This document shows positions 1 to 8,376 of a stretch of 36,466 bases of DNA, piece by piece (positions within the stretch are counted from its first letter, which is position 1; each line of letters opens with the position of its first letter). The DNA comes from CAYZEZ01 sp964477295. Its GTDB lineage: Bacteria; Bacteroidota; Bacteroidia; Bacteroidales; SM23-62. Location of the stretch: positions 1-36,466 of the forward strand of contig CAYZEZ010000011.1 in the NCBI GenBank assembly GCA_964477295.1, read 5' to 3'. Both the position numbers and the translations under genes were made by a program. The notes beneath the pieces are model-generated. The model was not told the origin of the DNA. It saw only the letters and a list, made by a program, of their open reading frames with translations, and ran no database searches.

Positions 1-27
1 CAGGTAATTCGGATAGAAAAGGCGTGA

Positions 28-1422
28 GGCATTTGCGAGGTTGAGGATCCATTTGGCAATGGCAGTGGCAAACCGGTCATCGTATCTATCGACAGTGCCA
101 ATGAATCGGGATGCGAGACCAATGACGGGCAGATTACCATCACTGCAACGAATGAACATCCACTGACCTTCTCGATCAACGGCGGGAGCAGTTTTGTTGA
201 TAATTCAGGAACATTCAGCGGTTTAAGCAACGGCAATTACCCGGTTGTTGTGAAAAACGCTAACGGGTGCGAAACATCGGGCAGAACCATTGAGGTGACC
301 AGTAATGTAACCACACCACCTGCACCTTCTACTACAGGTGATGAGGCTTACTGCATTAATTATCAGAAGGATCCGATAATAGCCAACCCAGCCCAGGAAG
401 GGACAATTACCTGGTATTCCGATCCTTTACTGACTGATGTGATTTCAACAGGAGTATTGGTGAATCCTGCCGGCATAACCGAGACCACCACCTATTATGT
501 TACTAAAACCGATAACAATTGTGAAAGCCCTTCCACAAAAGTCACCATTACAATAATTGACAATGAACCTGTTCCTGTCCAGCAGATCTGCCTGGTAACC
601 ATTGATCTTACAACCGGAAAGAACCTCATTGTCTGGGAAAAATCACCGGATCCGGGGATAGTGCAGTACAACGTCTACAGGGAGTCTGCCAGGATAGGGG
701 AATTCAATGTCATAGGTACAGTGGCCGCTGATAATCTAAGCATCTTCCACGATACAACTGCCACTCCTGAAACCAAGCAGGATGTTTATATCATTACAGC
801 AACCGATGTCTGTGGAAATGAGTCGGTTTACGGGTCATTTCATAAACCTATGTTTTTGCAATATGTTGGATCAACCGGCGGGATCAACCTGCTCTGGAGC
901 GATTATGAAATCGAAGGTGACGATATTGGATTCGTTACCTACGAGATTTATAAAGGATCAACCTCCACTTCCCTTGAAAAAATTGATGAGGTTTCGGCCA
1001 GGGTTGACCGGTATACAGATAAAGACCAGGATGCATTGACGAACAGGTATTTCTACCGGGTAGCAGGACTGAAAGCAGATCCATGCCTGCCCACGGGAAC
1101 TCTGAAAGGTGCGAATGCAGACTACAGCCGGGCCATGTCGAACCTGGAAGATAATGAAGTGGTATCTGTTTCGGATAATATTGCTGATAAGATCAACATT
1201 TATCCGAATCCTTTTAATGAAAAGACTACAATAAAATTCAATAATCCGGATGCACAGCCCTATACGCTTTGTCTCACAGACCTTTCGGGCAAGGTATACC
1301 GGATTGAGCAAAATATAATTACAGGAAAATACATTCTTGAGAGGAGTGAATTACAGGCGGGTATTTATTTTGTTGAGCTGAGGGGACCATCCATCTACAG
1401 GTTAAAGATCATTATCGAGTAG
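28..1422 (+). CDS. T9SS-exported SprB-repeat/Ig/fibronectin-like surface protein, 5' end missing
   Basis: C-terminal part of a large secreted or surface protein. The open frame runs from codon 28 without a convincing start. A GTG at 250 is open but falls inside a domain, so it is not the true start. The first ~75 codons form an SprB-type repeat (SGLSNGNYPVVVKNANGCET near its end). An Ig-like domain with WYSDP and TTYYVT follows, then two fibronectin-III-like beta-sandwiches (VQYNVYRES and FVTYEIYKG). The last ~75 residues are a T9SS type A sorting domain with the INIYPNPF signature, ending in LKIIIE. Export across the outer membrane by the T9SS with C-terminal cleavage is known for this tail. 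The adhesive or structural role is inferred. An in-frame TGA at 25-27 interrupts what looks like the end of a preceding repeat, so the gene may be damaged or the window edge may carry an error. Confidence 0.8.
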   Translation, partial: GICEVEDPFGNGSGKPVIVSIDSANESGCETNDGQITITATNEHPLTFSINGGSSFVDNSGTFSGLSNGNYPVVVKNANGCETSGRTIEVTSNVTTPPAPSTTGDEAYCINYQKDPIIANPAQEGTITWYSDPLLTDVISTGVLVNPAGITETTTYYVTKTDNNCESPSTKVTITIIDNEPVPVQQICLVTIDLTTGKNLIVWEKSPDPGIVQYNVYRESARIGEFNVIGTVAADNLSIFHDTTATPETKQDVYIITATDVCGNESVYGSFHKPMFLQYVGSTGGINLLWSDYEIEGDDIGFVTYEIYKGSTSTSLEKIDEVSARVDRYTDKDQDALTNRYFYRVAGLKADPCLPTGTLKGANADYSRAMSNLEDNEVVSVSDNIADKINIYPNPFNEKTTIKFNNPDAQPYTLCLTDLSGKVYRIEQNIITGKYILERSELQAGIYFVELRGPSIYRLKIIIE

Positions 1423-1444
1423 ACCTGCCATCTGTTACCAGCTC

Positions 1445-1951
1445 ATGGAGAAAGTAGCCATTATATACGGATCATCAACCGGGAACACCGAAACAGCTGC
1501 ATTAAAAATAGCGGCACAAATTGGAGAAGAAAAAGCGGACCTGATTAATGTTCGCGAACTTACACTCCCCCGGCTGGCGAAATACAGGAATTTGATATTT
1601 GGGATTTCCACCTGGGGAATCGGAGAACTTCAGGGGGATTGGAAGAGTTTCCTGCCAAAACTCCGGAAAGCTGACCTCAACAATAAAATAATAGCACTGT
1701 TCGGCCTGGGCGATAATGAATCTCACCCTGATTCATATGTCGATGGAATGGATGCATTGTTTGAAATTATTAAGAATAGGGGATGCACTATTGTCGGCCA
1801 GGTGGATACTTCGAAATACACCTTTGATAAGTCAAAGGCTGCTTATGATGGTAGATTTATCGGACTTCCGCTTGATGAGGATAATGAGAGCGACCTTACC
1901 GAATCAAGGATTGAAAATTGGCTGAATGAAATACTTGACCGGTTTATCTGA
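1445..1951 (+). CDS. fldA: Flavodoxin
   Basis: Flavodoxin of 168 residues, a soluble cytoplasmic FMN-binding electron carrier. The FMN phosphate loop is seen at residues 9-16 (GSSTGNTE). The loops that sandwich the isoalloxazine ring appear as TWGIGELQGDW (about 58-68) and ALFGLGDNESHPDSY (about 84-98). The length and the insertion in the last third fit the long-chain class. The ATG at 1445 begins the canonical first beta strand (KVAIIYGSS), so the start is secure. It lies 22 bp after the preceding T9SS gene on the same strand, but no functional link to it is visible. Flavodoxins of this class replace ferredoxin under iron limitation and serve in radical-enzyme activation; which role applies here cannot be told. 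Confidence 0.93.
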   Translation: MEKVAIIYGSSTGNTETAALKIAAQIGEEKADLINVRELTLPRLAKYRNLIFGISTWGIGELQGDWKSFLPKLRKADLNNKIIALFGLGDNESHPDSYVDGMDALFEIIKNRGCTIVGQVDTSKYTFDKSKAAYDGRFIGLPLDEDNESDLTESRIENWLNEILDRFI

Positions 1952-2005
1952 CCTTTGAATCTTCCGAGCGCATTGACTTCGTCGAGTTTGCGAATTCTTT
2001 TTCCC

Positions 2006-2040
2006 CCCCGGGTACTCGGGGCGAGGAGCTTTAGTCTCGC
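2006..2040. terminator. Paired GC-rich hairpins between convergent genes, probable terminator
   Basis: Two adjacent inverted repeats lie between the flavodoxin stop and the convergent esterase stop: CCCCG (2006-2010) with CGGGG (2017-2021), and GCGAG (2021-2025) with CTCGC (2036-2040). T-rich sequence follows on the + strand near 2049-2055, and an A-rich run flanks the other side. The position and pairing suggest transcription termination from one or both sides. It could instead be a dispersed palindromic repeat. Confidence 0.45.
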
Positions 2041-2074
2041 TTTGCTGTATTTTTATAAACATCCCAGGATAAGT

Positions 2075-3667
2075 CTAATCCAGCTGAAGGCTTATAATAC
2101 GGGCAACGACTTCATGGCCCTCAGGAGCCATGTGGATCCCGTCTAAAGACCATTCATCCCAGCCAGGCAACAACTTCGGATAAACATCGATGAAATCACA
2201 TTCATGTTTTTGAGCTATTTCTTTGAATTTCAGTTGAAGCCAGGCAACACGGTCAGCTCCTCCATGGTATTTCGGATTCATATACTCATCTTTACCGAAG
2301 GGAGGTGGAGAGACGATCATGATCCTCGGCTGGTACACCTTATAGATTGAACTGGCTTTCACTGATAAAATCAGGGTTTCCAGATTATCAGGAACCATTT
2401 TCAGGCTGTCCCGGAAAACAGATTTGCAATCATTTGTACCCAGCATAAAAATGATACCATTTATGTATCCCAGCTCTGCTTCGGCCTTATCCAGATAGCT
2501 CTGAATATTTCTGAGTGTATTAAGCTCCTTTCTGCCCAGATTATCAAATCCAATCGTATTGCCCGGGATGGAAATGTTACAGATATGGTCCTCAAAGCGA
2601 AACTGTTCCAGGAGGCTTACCCACCCGCCTTCGGCGGCGCCGTTTGAGTCACCGATTACCAGGTAATGTCCTGATTCAATATGATCAAGCGATACTTCCG
2701 GGAGCATTTCATGTCCACCCTCAAACACAACCAGCTTTACGAGATCACTGAAAGTCCTTTCATAGTGGATAATACGGCCCCCGATCATTCGTTTATTTTC
2801 CCCTGGAAAATTACGGGAAGTAACCAATTCCAATATGTCGTCGTCCGGAATTGCATATATATTGTCACCCTGGTTATAATCCCCGACCAACTTGTTAAAG
2901 AATAAAAGAGAATGAGTAATGGGTACGGAACCGGTGTAGCCGTCGTGGATTCCTGTATATATGAAAAGCTTGCTGTCCGACCGGCGCTTAACCGGCGTTT
3001 CCATATAATAAGGGGAACGCCTGATGGCTTCTTCCACACCGAGATAATAATGATCATTGTTGAAGTCCATACCTTCCACGGTCGACCGGGCAATATCCAG
3101 GGCATATTTGTTGCCTCTTCCTTCTGATTCAAGATACCAGCGCTGCAGATCCGAAATAGGTGCCCAGGCAGAAAAAGTTTTTACCGGATGTTTTGTATTC
3201 ATATAGCTCAGCAATGCAGCATATCCTCCTCCGCTCACACCGATTACATGAATCTGGTTGGTATCAACGTTCCCGTTAATAATGGCAAATGAGATGGCAT
3301 CTTCGATATCCTGCAGCACAAACCTGCTGCCACATGCTAGCGGATTATTATTGGGACCCCTGAAATCGGGGTGGATGTAATTATAGTTCCTGAGGTAACA
3401 GGTCCACACCAGCGTGTCTTTTTGCCTGTAGTCCCCACTCCATGTATGCAGGCTGACAACGAGTGGTCTTGGAACAGATCCACTGGCCTTCAGGAATATA
3501 GCTGGTTGTTTCATCCCATCCAGGGTTGAATTGATCTCCACCGGATTGCAAAATTCCGGCCAACCGAAAAGGGTAGTATTATCCCATAAATTATTTTCCT
3601 GGGACCATACATTAGAACCATTTAATATTATCAGGATCGGAAGAAGCTTAAAATTTAAAACTTTCAT
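2075..3667 (-). CDS. Secreted two-domain esterase: alpha/beta-hydrolase fused to SGNH hydrolase
   Basis: Protein of 530 residues with a signal peptide (about 1-22). Residues ~50-325 form an alpha/beta-hydrolase of the prolyl-oligopeptidase/acetyl-esterase type, with nucleophile elbow GVSGG (Ser145), a probable acid at Asp242 (GIHDG) and a probable His319 (GGHEM). Residues ~333-530 are an SGNH/GDSL hydrolase with block I GDSNG (Ser341), block V GTND (Asn412) and the catalytic dyad DGIH (Asp509, His512). Both triads look complete, so the protein should carry two esterase centres, probably removing acyl groups from a glycan in the periplasm or outside. It follows the SusD gene on the same strand after a 115-bp gap and is probably the last gene of that operon or has its own weak promoter. 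The fusion is inferred from one uninterrupted frame; the acyl substrate is unknown. Confidence 0.82.
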   Translation of the reverse strand: MKVLNFKLLPILIILNGSNVWSQENNLWDNTTLFGWPEFCNPVEINSTLDGMKQPAIFLKASGSVPRPLVVSLHTWSGDYRQKDTLVWTCYLRNYNYIHPDFRGPNNNPLACGSRFVLQDIEDAISFAIINGNVDTNQIHVIGVSGGGYAALLSYMNTKHPVKTFSAWAPISDLQRWYLESEGRGNKYALDIARSTVEGMDFNNDHYYLGVEEAIRRSPYYMETPVKRRSDSKLFIYTGIHDGYTGSVPITHSLLFFNKLVGDYNQGDNIYAIPDDDILELVTSRNFPGENKRMIGGRIIHYERTFSDLVKLVVFEGGHEMLPEVSLDHIESGHYLVIGDSNGAAEGGWVSLLEQFRFEDHICNISIPGNTIGFDNLGRKELNTLRNIQSYLDKAEAELGYINGIIFMLGTNDCKSVFRDSLKMVPDNLETLILSVKASSIYKVYQPRIMIVSPPPFGKDEYMNPKYHGGADRVAWLQLKFKEIAQKHECDFIDVYPKLLPGWDEWSLDGIHMAPEGHEVVARIISLQLD

Positions 3668-3782
3668 CTCAGCAAGGTATTATAAATGTCACCGGAAATA
3701 AATGCTGTTATGTCGGCAGGACAACAAGATAAAGTCTCATTTCTTTAAAACGGCCGGTTATAATCCTGTTGAATATGGGAAA

Positions 3783-5237
3783 TTAATAATCCAGATGGTT
3801 GTAATAATTATCCGGATTACCGTAAAAGTCTTCGATATCCGAAGGATTCATATCCGAATATTTTTTTGCCATTTTTTCGACAATGAATCCCGGATCGTTT
3901 CGTCTGTTGGCAATCCGCACCAGGTCATACCAGCGTTTCCCTTCAAATGCCAGTTCGCAGGCTCTTTCTTCAATGATCTTGTTTTCAAGATCAATGATGG
4001 AATCCTGCAAATTGGCTCCGGAAACTTTTATCGGATCAAGTTTGAGCCGGCCCCTTACTCCTTTCGAAAAGGCAGTAAACAGGGAGTCATTGCCATTGTT
4101 TACCAGGTCGAGGGCGACATCAAACTCGCCCAGGCGGTTATAAGCTTCGGCCAGCATTAAATGCACATCAGCGGCCCGGTATAAGATAACCGGCATATCG
4201 CTGGTATAGGGTTTGTCAAGGGAACGCGTATATTTACCTACTTCACTGGAATTTTTAAATGTTCCGTCATACCTGTATGATCCTTCCAGGGAGGTCATTG
4301 TCTCTTCAACCGGCAGGAGTTGCGGTCCTTCGGGACTAATAGATGAGAAGAGGTCATTGAGCGTGTTTTCCTGGTGTTCTCCCTTGTCATAAATTATCTT
4401 GGTCATGATCTCATCGGCTGCACTTTCATCTCCTTTGAAGATATTTTGCCATTTGGCATTTTCGAGGTCACTGTCCAGGATGAACCTGTATTTGTCTGCA
4501 GCTGTGGCTGATTCCAGGAGTGCATCAACCGATTCCTGGTAATCGTTATTCCACAAATACATCTCCCCGAGGAATGCATTGGCAGAAGCGATATTAAAGA
4601 ATTGGCTATTTGTATAATAGGTCGGGATGAGATAAGAGAGCACATCCTCTGTACTGCTGATCAGATCATCAACACTTGCATAGGTACCCGAGCTTGCCGA
4701 CAACCACTCGTCAATGGTTCCTGTTGCATCTGTTGCGGTGAAGTCTTCTGTAAGGTATGGAACCTGGGTATAATTCCTGACCAGGTAGAAGTACGTCCAC
4801 GCCCTGATGACAACAGCTTCGGCATACATATTATTCAGTTCATCCCCATAAGAAGTTCCTTTTTCCATCTCTTCCTCCAGGTGGAGGATCACATCGTTTG
4901 CATTGGTAATAAGGGTGTAGAAGGGAAGAATATCCATATATGAATTAGAGGTGGAAAATTTCAGATTAAAAATATCGGCCAGGTCCTCATTGGCATCTGC
5001 GGTGATGGTAAGCATATCGGCCTTCAGTTCACCGTTTACCACATAAGCATCCATAAGATCCTGCATGAGGGCATAGAGACCATTTACCGAAGCCCGGGAA
5101 GAGAGGTAATCTGAGAAATTCTCATCGGCAGGCAACCTGGTCTCCAGGTCTGGATTGTAGAATTTTTCACACGAATAACAAGAGGTGAGAATGAGAAAGA
5201 TAGCCAGTATTCGTGGGATATAATCTTGTGTTTTCAT
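3783..5237 (-). CDS. SusD/RagB-like glycan-binding lipoprotein (second pair)
   Basis: SusD-family outer-membrane lipoprotein that caps a TonB-dependent transporter and helps capture glycan. From the chosen start (MKTQDY) it has 484 residues. A hydrophobic signal ends in lipobox LTSC (Cys20), and residues after it are the usual Glu/Leu-rich SusD start. TPR-like helices follow (AVVIRAWTYFYLVRN, ANAFLGEMYLW). The C-terminal SusD signature is clear (ILYRAADVHLMLAEAYNRLG, then RACELAFEGKRWYDLVRIANR). An in-frame ATG 18 bp upstream (5255) would abut the SusC stop. The 5237 start is preferred because it leaves an ~18-bp spacer, close to the 19 bp in the other pair, and gives a shorter, cleaner signal peptide. 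It is co-transcribed with the SusC-like gene ending at 5256. Confidence 0.92.
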   Translation of the reverse strand: MKTQDYIPRILAIFLILTSCYSCEKFYNPDLETRLPADENFSDYLSSRASVNGLYALMQDLMDAYVVNGELKADMLTITADANEDLADIFNLKFSTSNSYMDILPFYTLITNANDVILHLEEEMEKGTSYGDELNNMYAEAVVIRAWTYFYLVRNYTQVPYLTEDFTATDATGTIDEWLSASSGTYASVDDLISSTEDVLSYLIPTYYTNSQFFNIASANAFLGEMYLWNNDYQESVDALLESATAADKYRFILDSDLENAKWQNIFKGDESAADEIMTKIIYDKGEHQENTLNDLFSSISPEGPQLLPVEETMTSLEGSYRYDGTFKNSSEVGKYTRSLDKPYTSDMPVILYRAADVHLMLAEAYNRLGEFDVALDLVNNGNDSLFTAFSKGVRGRLKLDPIKVSGANLQDSIIDLENKIIEERACELAFEGKRWYDLVRIANRRNDPGFIVEKMAKKYSDMNPSDIEDFYGNPDNYYNHLDY

Positions 5238-5255
5238 GAATATGCGTTTTTTCAT

Positions 5256-8200
5256 TTAGAATCCAACGTTAATTCCGAGCAGAACCTGCGGAGTTACAGG
5301 GATCTGTCCATAATCGATGCTTTGATATTCCGGACGGCCCGAGTAAGAAAACTCAGGGTAATATCCGAGGTAATTGCTAATGGTAAACAGGTTTTGCCCC
5401 GAAAGATAAATTCTCAGGTTTTTATAAAACCGGGTAACAGGCATGTCATAGGAAAGGGTAATTTCCCTCATCCTGAAAAAATGGCCGTCCTCGATCCACC
5501 TGTCAGAGAATCGCGAATTACCGGATGGATCGCCATAAGCTATCCTCGGGATATCGGTTTCGTCCGATTCATTTCTCCAGGCATAATAGGCGGCTATGCT
5601 CTGGTTTTCAAATCCCGAGAACGACTCCAGCTGGTTGCGGGTATAATTGAAGATCTTGTTTCCCCCGGAGTATTGAGCAAGACAAAACAGACTCAGGGCT
5701 TTCCACTTCAGGGAGAGATGAATCCCGGCATGGAATGTCGGAATCATATTTCCCAGGTCGATCCTGTCATTGTCATCAATCGTATAATCTGAGTTCTGAT
5801 CAACAAACCTTACATCACCGGCAAGGAAAGCATTGCCATCTTCATTTACCAGGTTGGCACTGGCTGCCTCGGCATCACTTGCCAACAGTCCGTTGGTTTC
5901 CCATCCGTAAAAGACAAAGGCAGAGCCTCCGTCCCTGATCATCACATTGCCTCCCGGAACATCCAGGATAAAATCATTATCCAGTTCAACGGTTGACTTC
6001 ACAGTGCTTACATTTCCACCGATCTTCAATTGCACAACTCCCCGAACGGGCATGACTTCTGCAGAAATTTCAACTCCTTTCACATTCAACACACCATTGT
6101 TTTCCCACAGGTATTGAAATCCGGAGATGTCTTCTATCTCCCTGTATACCAGCAGATCTTTGGTTTTCCTGCTAAAAAGATCAACACTTACGTTCATGAG
6201 TTCGTTCAGTGCAAACAGGTCGAGGCCTGCATTTGCCTGATGTATTTCTTCCCATTTGAGGGATTCATTGGGCAGGTATGTTCTCACCAGTCCAGAGTTA
6301 AGCCCGTAGGTCCTGGAGGAATAATAGTAAGCTGCCTGTTCCCTGAAGAAATCATTACCGGTTACAGAATAGCTCGCCCGCAGTTTTAACAGGTCAATGA
6401 ACTGAACAGAGCTTAAGAAGGGTTCGGAGGAGAGCAGCCATGCTCCATGTACAGACGGGAAAAATCCCCATTTTGCACCGAACAAACCAATGGCATCTGC
6501 CTCTTTGCCGGTGTTGGATGAACCTGACAGAGTCAATATAAGGTCAAGCATATACTTGTCTTTGAACCTGTAATTATTGGACAGGAACAGGTCGCTGTAG
6601 TTTGTACTTCTGGTATCTCCGTTAAGAAAGGTGTTTTCCACCAGGGTAACCGAGGTAAGGCTCTTGAATTCATCGGTTGGGGTATTAAATACCCTACCGC
6701 TGTTGAAAACCTCGTCACCCGTACTGATCCTGATCCCTGCGGTACTTTTCAGGTAGTGTTTGTCGCTGAAGGTAAACTTCAGGTCTGCCCTGGTTTCATT
6801 TTCAATGGTAAAGTTTTTGTATACCCCTTCTACAGCAGTATTCGTCAGTTCACCTTCCCCGAAATCTGTGATTCCATAATCGGGAATAAAAGAGTTATCA
6901 CGAATATTGTCGAAGTAGATACTGACCGTATTGTTAAATTCCAGGTATTTTAATGGTTGGTAATTTAATCTCAGGTTCGTAAAGAAATTGGACTCAAAAC
7001 TATTGGATAAGGATTTCTCGACAATAGCAACCGGGTTACTGAATCCATACTCGTCGGCATTACTCAGAATGGATATCTTATTACCCTGGTTATCCCTGAG
7101 GTACGGACCAAACATGGGTCCTTTGGTTAAAGCTGACAGGATGGGATTCAATGTAAGATCGTTCGTGAAGTTATTCAGGTCGGAGATGTGATATGAGAAG
7201 CCAACATTGGAGATCATTGAAAGCTTTTCCAGGACTCTTATGTTTGAATTCAGCCGGAAATTGTAACGCTGATAATTGGTATTTTCAACGACTCCCTGCT
7301 GGTTCATATACCCGAGAAGAACTGCAAACCGGGCGATTTCATCTCCACCCTCCAGGCTGACATTGAATTTATTCAGGTAAGCAGGCCGGAAAATCTCATC
7401 CTGCCAGTCGGTCTCGTTGTTGTAATTATAGTAATAATAGTAGGAAGGATTGCCGTTGATCCACTGGTTCTGCTGCAGGATTTCAGTAAATGATTGTCCG
7501 GTATTCTGGAGTTGATTGACCAGGTAGGCCTTGTGGAGGGGTGTATTCAGCAGTTCGATCCGGGTGGGTTGAAACACGATTCCGTTCTGGCTTGAAAAAT
7601 TAACCTGTGTAGAAACGCTCTCCGGCTGCTTTGTTGTAATCAGGATGATTCCATTACCGCCACGAATGCCGTAGAGCGATCCTCCGTCTTTTATTACTTC
7701 AATGCTCTGGATATCATTAAGGTCAATGGAGGTCAGCGGGTTGTGAAAACATCCACCTGTAATTTGATTATCCAGGATCCTTGAATTAAAGGGCATACCA
7801 TCGATCAGGATCAGCGGTTCGGAGGATGCAAAGAGAGAATTCATACCCCTTATCTGGAAATGCCCTCCCTCACCGGGCATCCCGGACAGGGTTTGGGACT
7901 GAATTCCGGTCAGACGACCCTGGAATAACTGGTCCGCAGTGATCTGGGGTTTGGATATGATCTGATCAACCATCAGGTAGTCGGATGAACTGTTCTTATA
8001 CTTTGAAACATCTCCGAAAAAGCCAGGTATTTTGCTGTCGATCGATTGTTCGGAAAGAAGGGACAGGACAATGGTCTGGCTGGATGCTTCTTCAAACCTG
8101 ATTTCTTTCGATGCGAAACCGGGGTAGCTGAAACTTATCCAGACCTCATTACCCTCGAAAGGCACAGAAAATTCACCCGAGGCATTAGTATAATAGTTTT

Positions 8201-8369
8201 CATCCATACCAGTTACCGAAATTTCAACGCCTTCAAGCGGTTCATTACCGGTTCTCGAAATTACCTTTCCCTGGATAAGTCCTTCTTCTGACATACCGTG
8301 TTCGTAGTTCCCGCCTGCCACAGGCAGGAACATGAACAGGGAAATTAAAAGGCTGATAAAGATTCTCAT
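5256..8369 (-). CDS. SusC/RagA-like TonB-dependent transporter (second pair)
   Basis: Outer-membrane TonB-dependent oligosaccharide transporter of 1037 residues. The frame is open for another 27 codons upstream, but those lie inside the preceding FAS1 gene. The Met at 8369 begins a clear signal peptide (MRIFISLLISLFMFLPVAG) just 7 bp after that gene's stop. Order: signal peptide; carboxypeptidase-regulatory-like domain (QGKVISRTGNEPLEGVEISV, about residues 32-115); plug with the SusC signature region (FQIRGMNSL, LILIDGMPF, IEVIKDGGSLYGIRGGNGIILITTK); then a beta barrel ending in an aromatic residue (LGINVGF). It pairs with the SusD directly downstream. Its plug is visibly different from that of the other SusC here, so the two pairs are not a recent duplication. 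Confidence 0.93.
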   Translation of the reverse strand: MRIFISLLISLFMFLPVAGGNYEHGMSEEGLIQGKVISRTGNEPLEGVEISVTGMDENYYTNASGEFSVPFEGNEVWISFSYPGFASKEIRFEEASSQTIVLSLLSEQSIDSKIPGFFGDVSKYKNSSSDYLMVDQIISKPQITADQLFQGRLTGIQSQTLSGMPGEGGHFQIRGMNSLFASSEPLILIDGMPFNSRILDNQITGGCFHNPLTSIDLNDIQSIEVIKDGGSLYGIRGGNGIILITTKQPESVSTQVNFSSQNGIVFQPTRIELLNTPLHKAYLVNQLQNTGQSFTEILQQNQWINGNPSYYYYYNYNNETDWQDEIFRPAYLNKFNVSLEGGDEIARFAVLLGYMNQQGVVENTNYQRYNFRLNSNIRVLEKLSMISNVGFSYHISDLNNFTNDLTLNPILSALTKGPMFGPYLRDNQGNKISILSNADEYGFSNPVAIVEKSLSNSFESNFFTNLRLNYQPLKYLEFNNTVSIYFDNIRDNSFIPDYGITDFGEGELTNTAVEGVYKNFTIENETRADLKFTFSDKHYLKSTAGIRISTGDEVFNSGRVFNTPTDEFKSLTSVTLVENTFLNGDTRSTNYSDLFLSNNYRFKDKYMLDLILTLSGSSNTGKEADAIGLFGAKWGFFPSVHGAWLLSSEPFLSSVQFIDLLKLRASYSVTGNDFFREQAAYYYSSRTYGLNSGLVRTYLPNESLKWEEIHQANAGLDLFALNELMNVSVDLFSRKTKDLLVYREIEDISGFQYLWENNGVLNVKGVEISAEVMPVRGVVQLKIGGNVSTVKSTVELDNDFILDVPGGNVMIRDGGSAFVFYGWETNGLLASDAEAASANLVNEDGNAFLAGDVRFVDQNSDYTIDDNDRIDLGNMIPTFHAGIHLSLKWKALSLFCLAQYSGGNKIFNYTRNQLESFSGFENQSIAAYYAWRNESDETDIPRIAYGDPSGNSRFSDRWIEDGHFFRMREITLSYDMPVTRFYKNLRIYLSGQNLFTISNYLGYYPEFSYSGRPEYQSIDYGQIPVTPQVLLGINVGF

Positions 8370-8376
8370 ATTTTTA

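Noticed and set aside
3749..3759. Near-palindrome AACGGCCGGTT between SusD and the esterase as a terminator
   Set aside because: The stem is short and there is no proper T tract, so it does not clearly separate the two genes.
3702..5792. Long plus-strand open frames at 3702-4160 and 5226-5792
   Set aside because: They lie opposite clear SusD and SusC genes and show no domain or signal; they are shadows of antisense codon structure.
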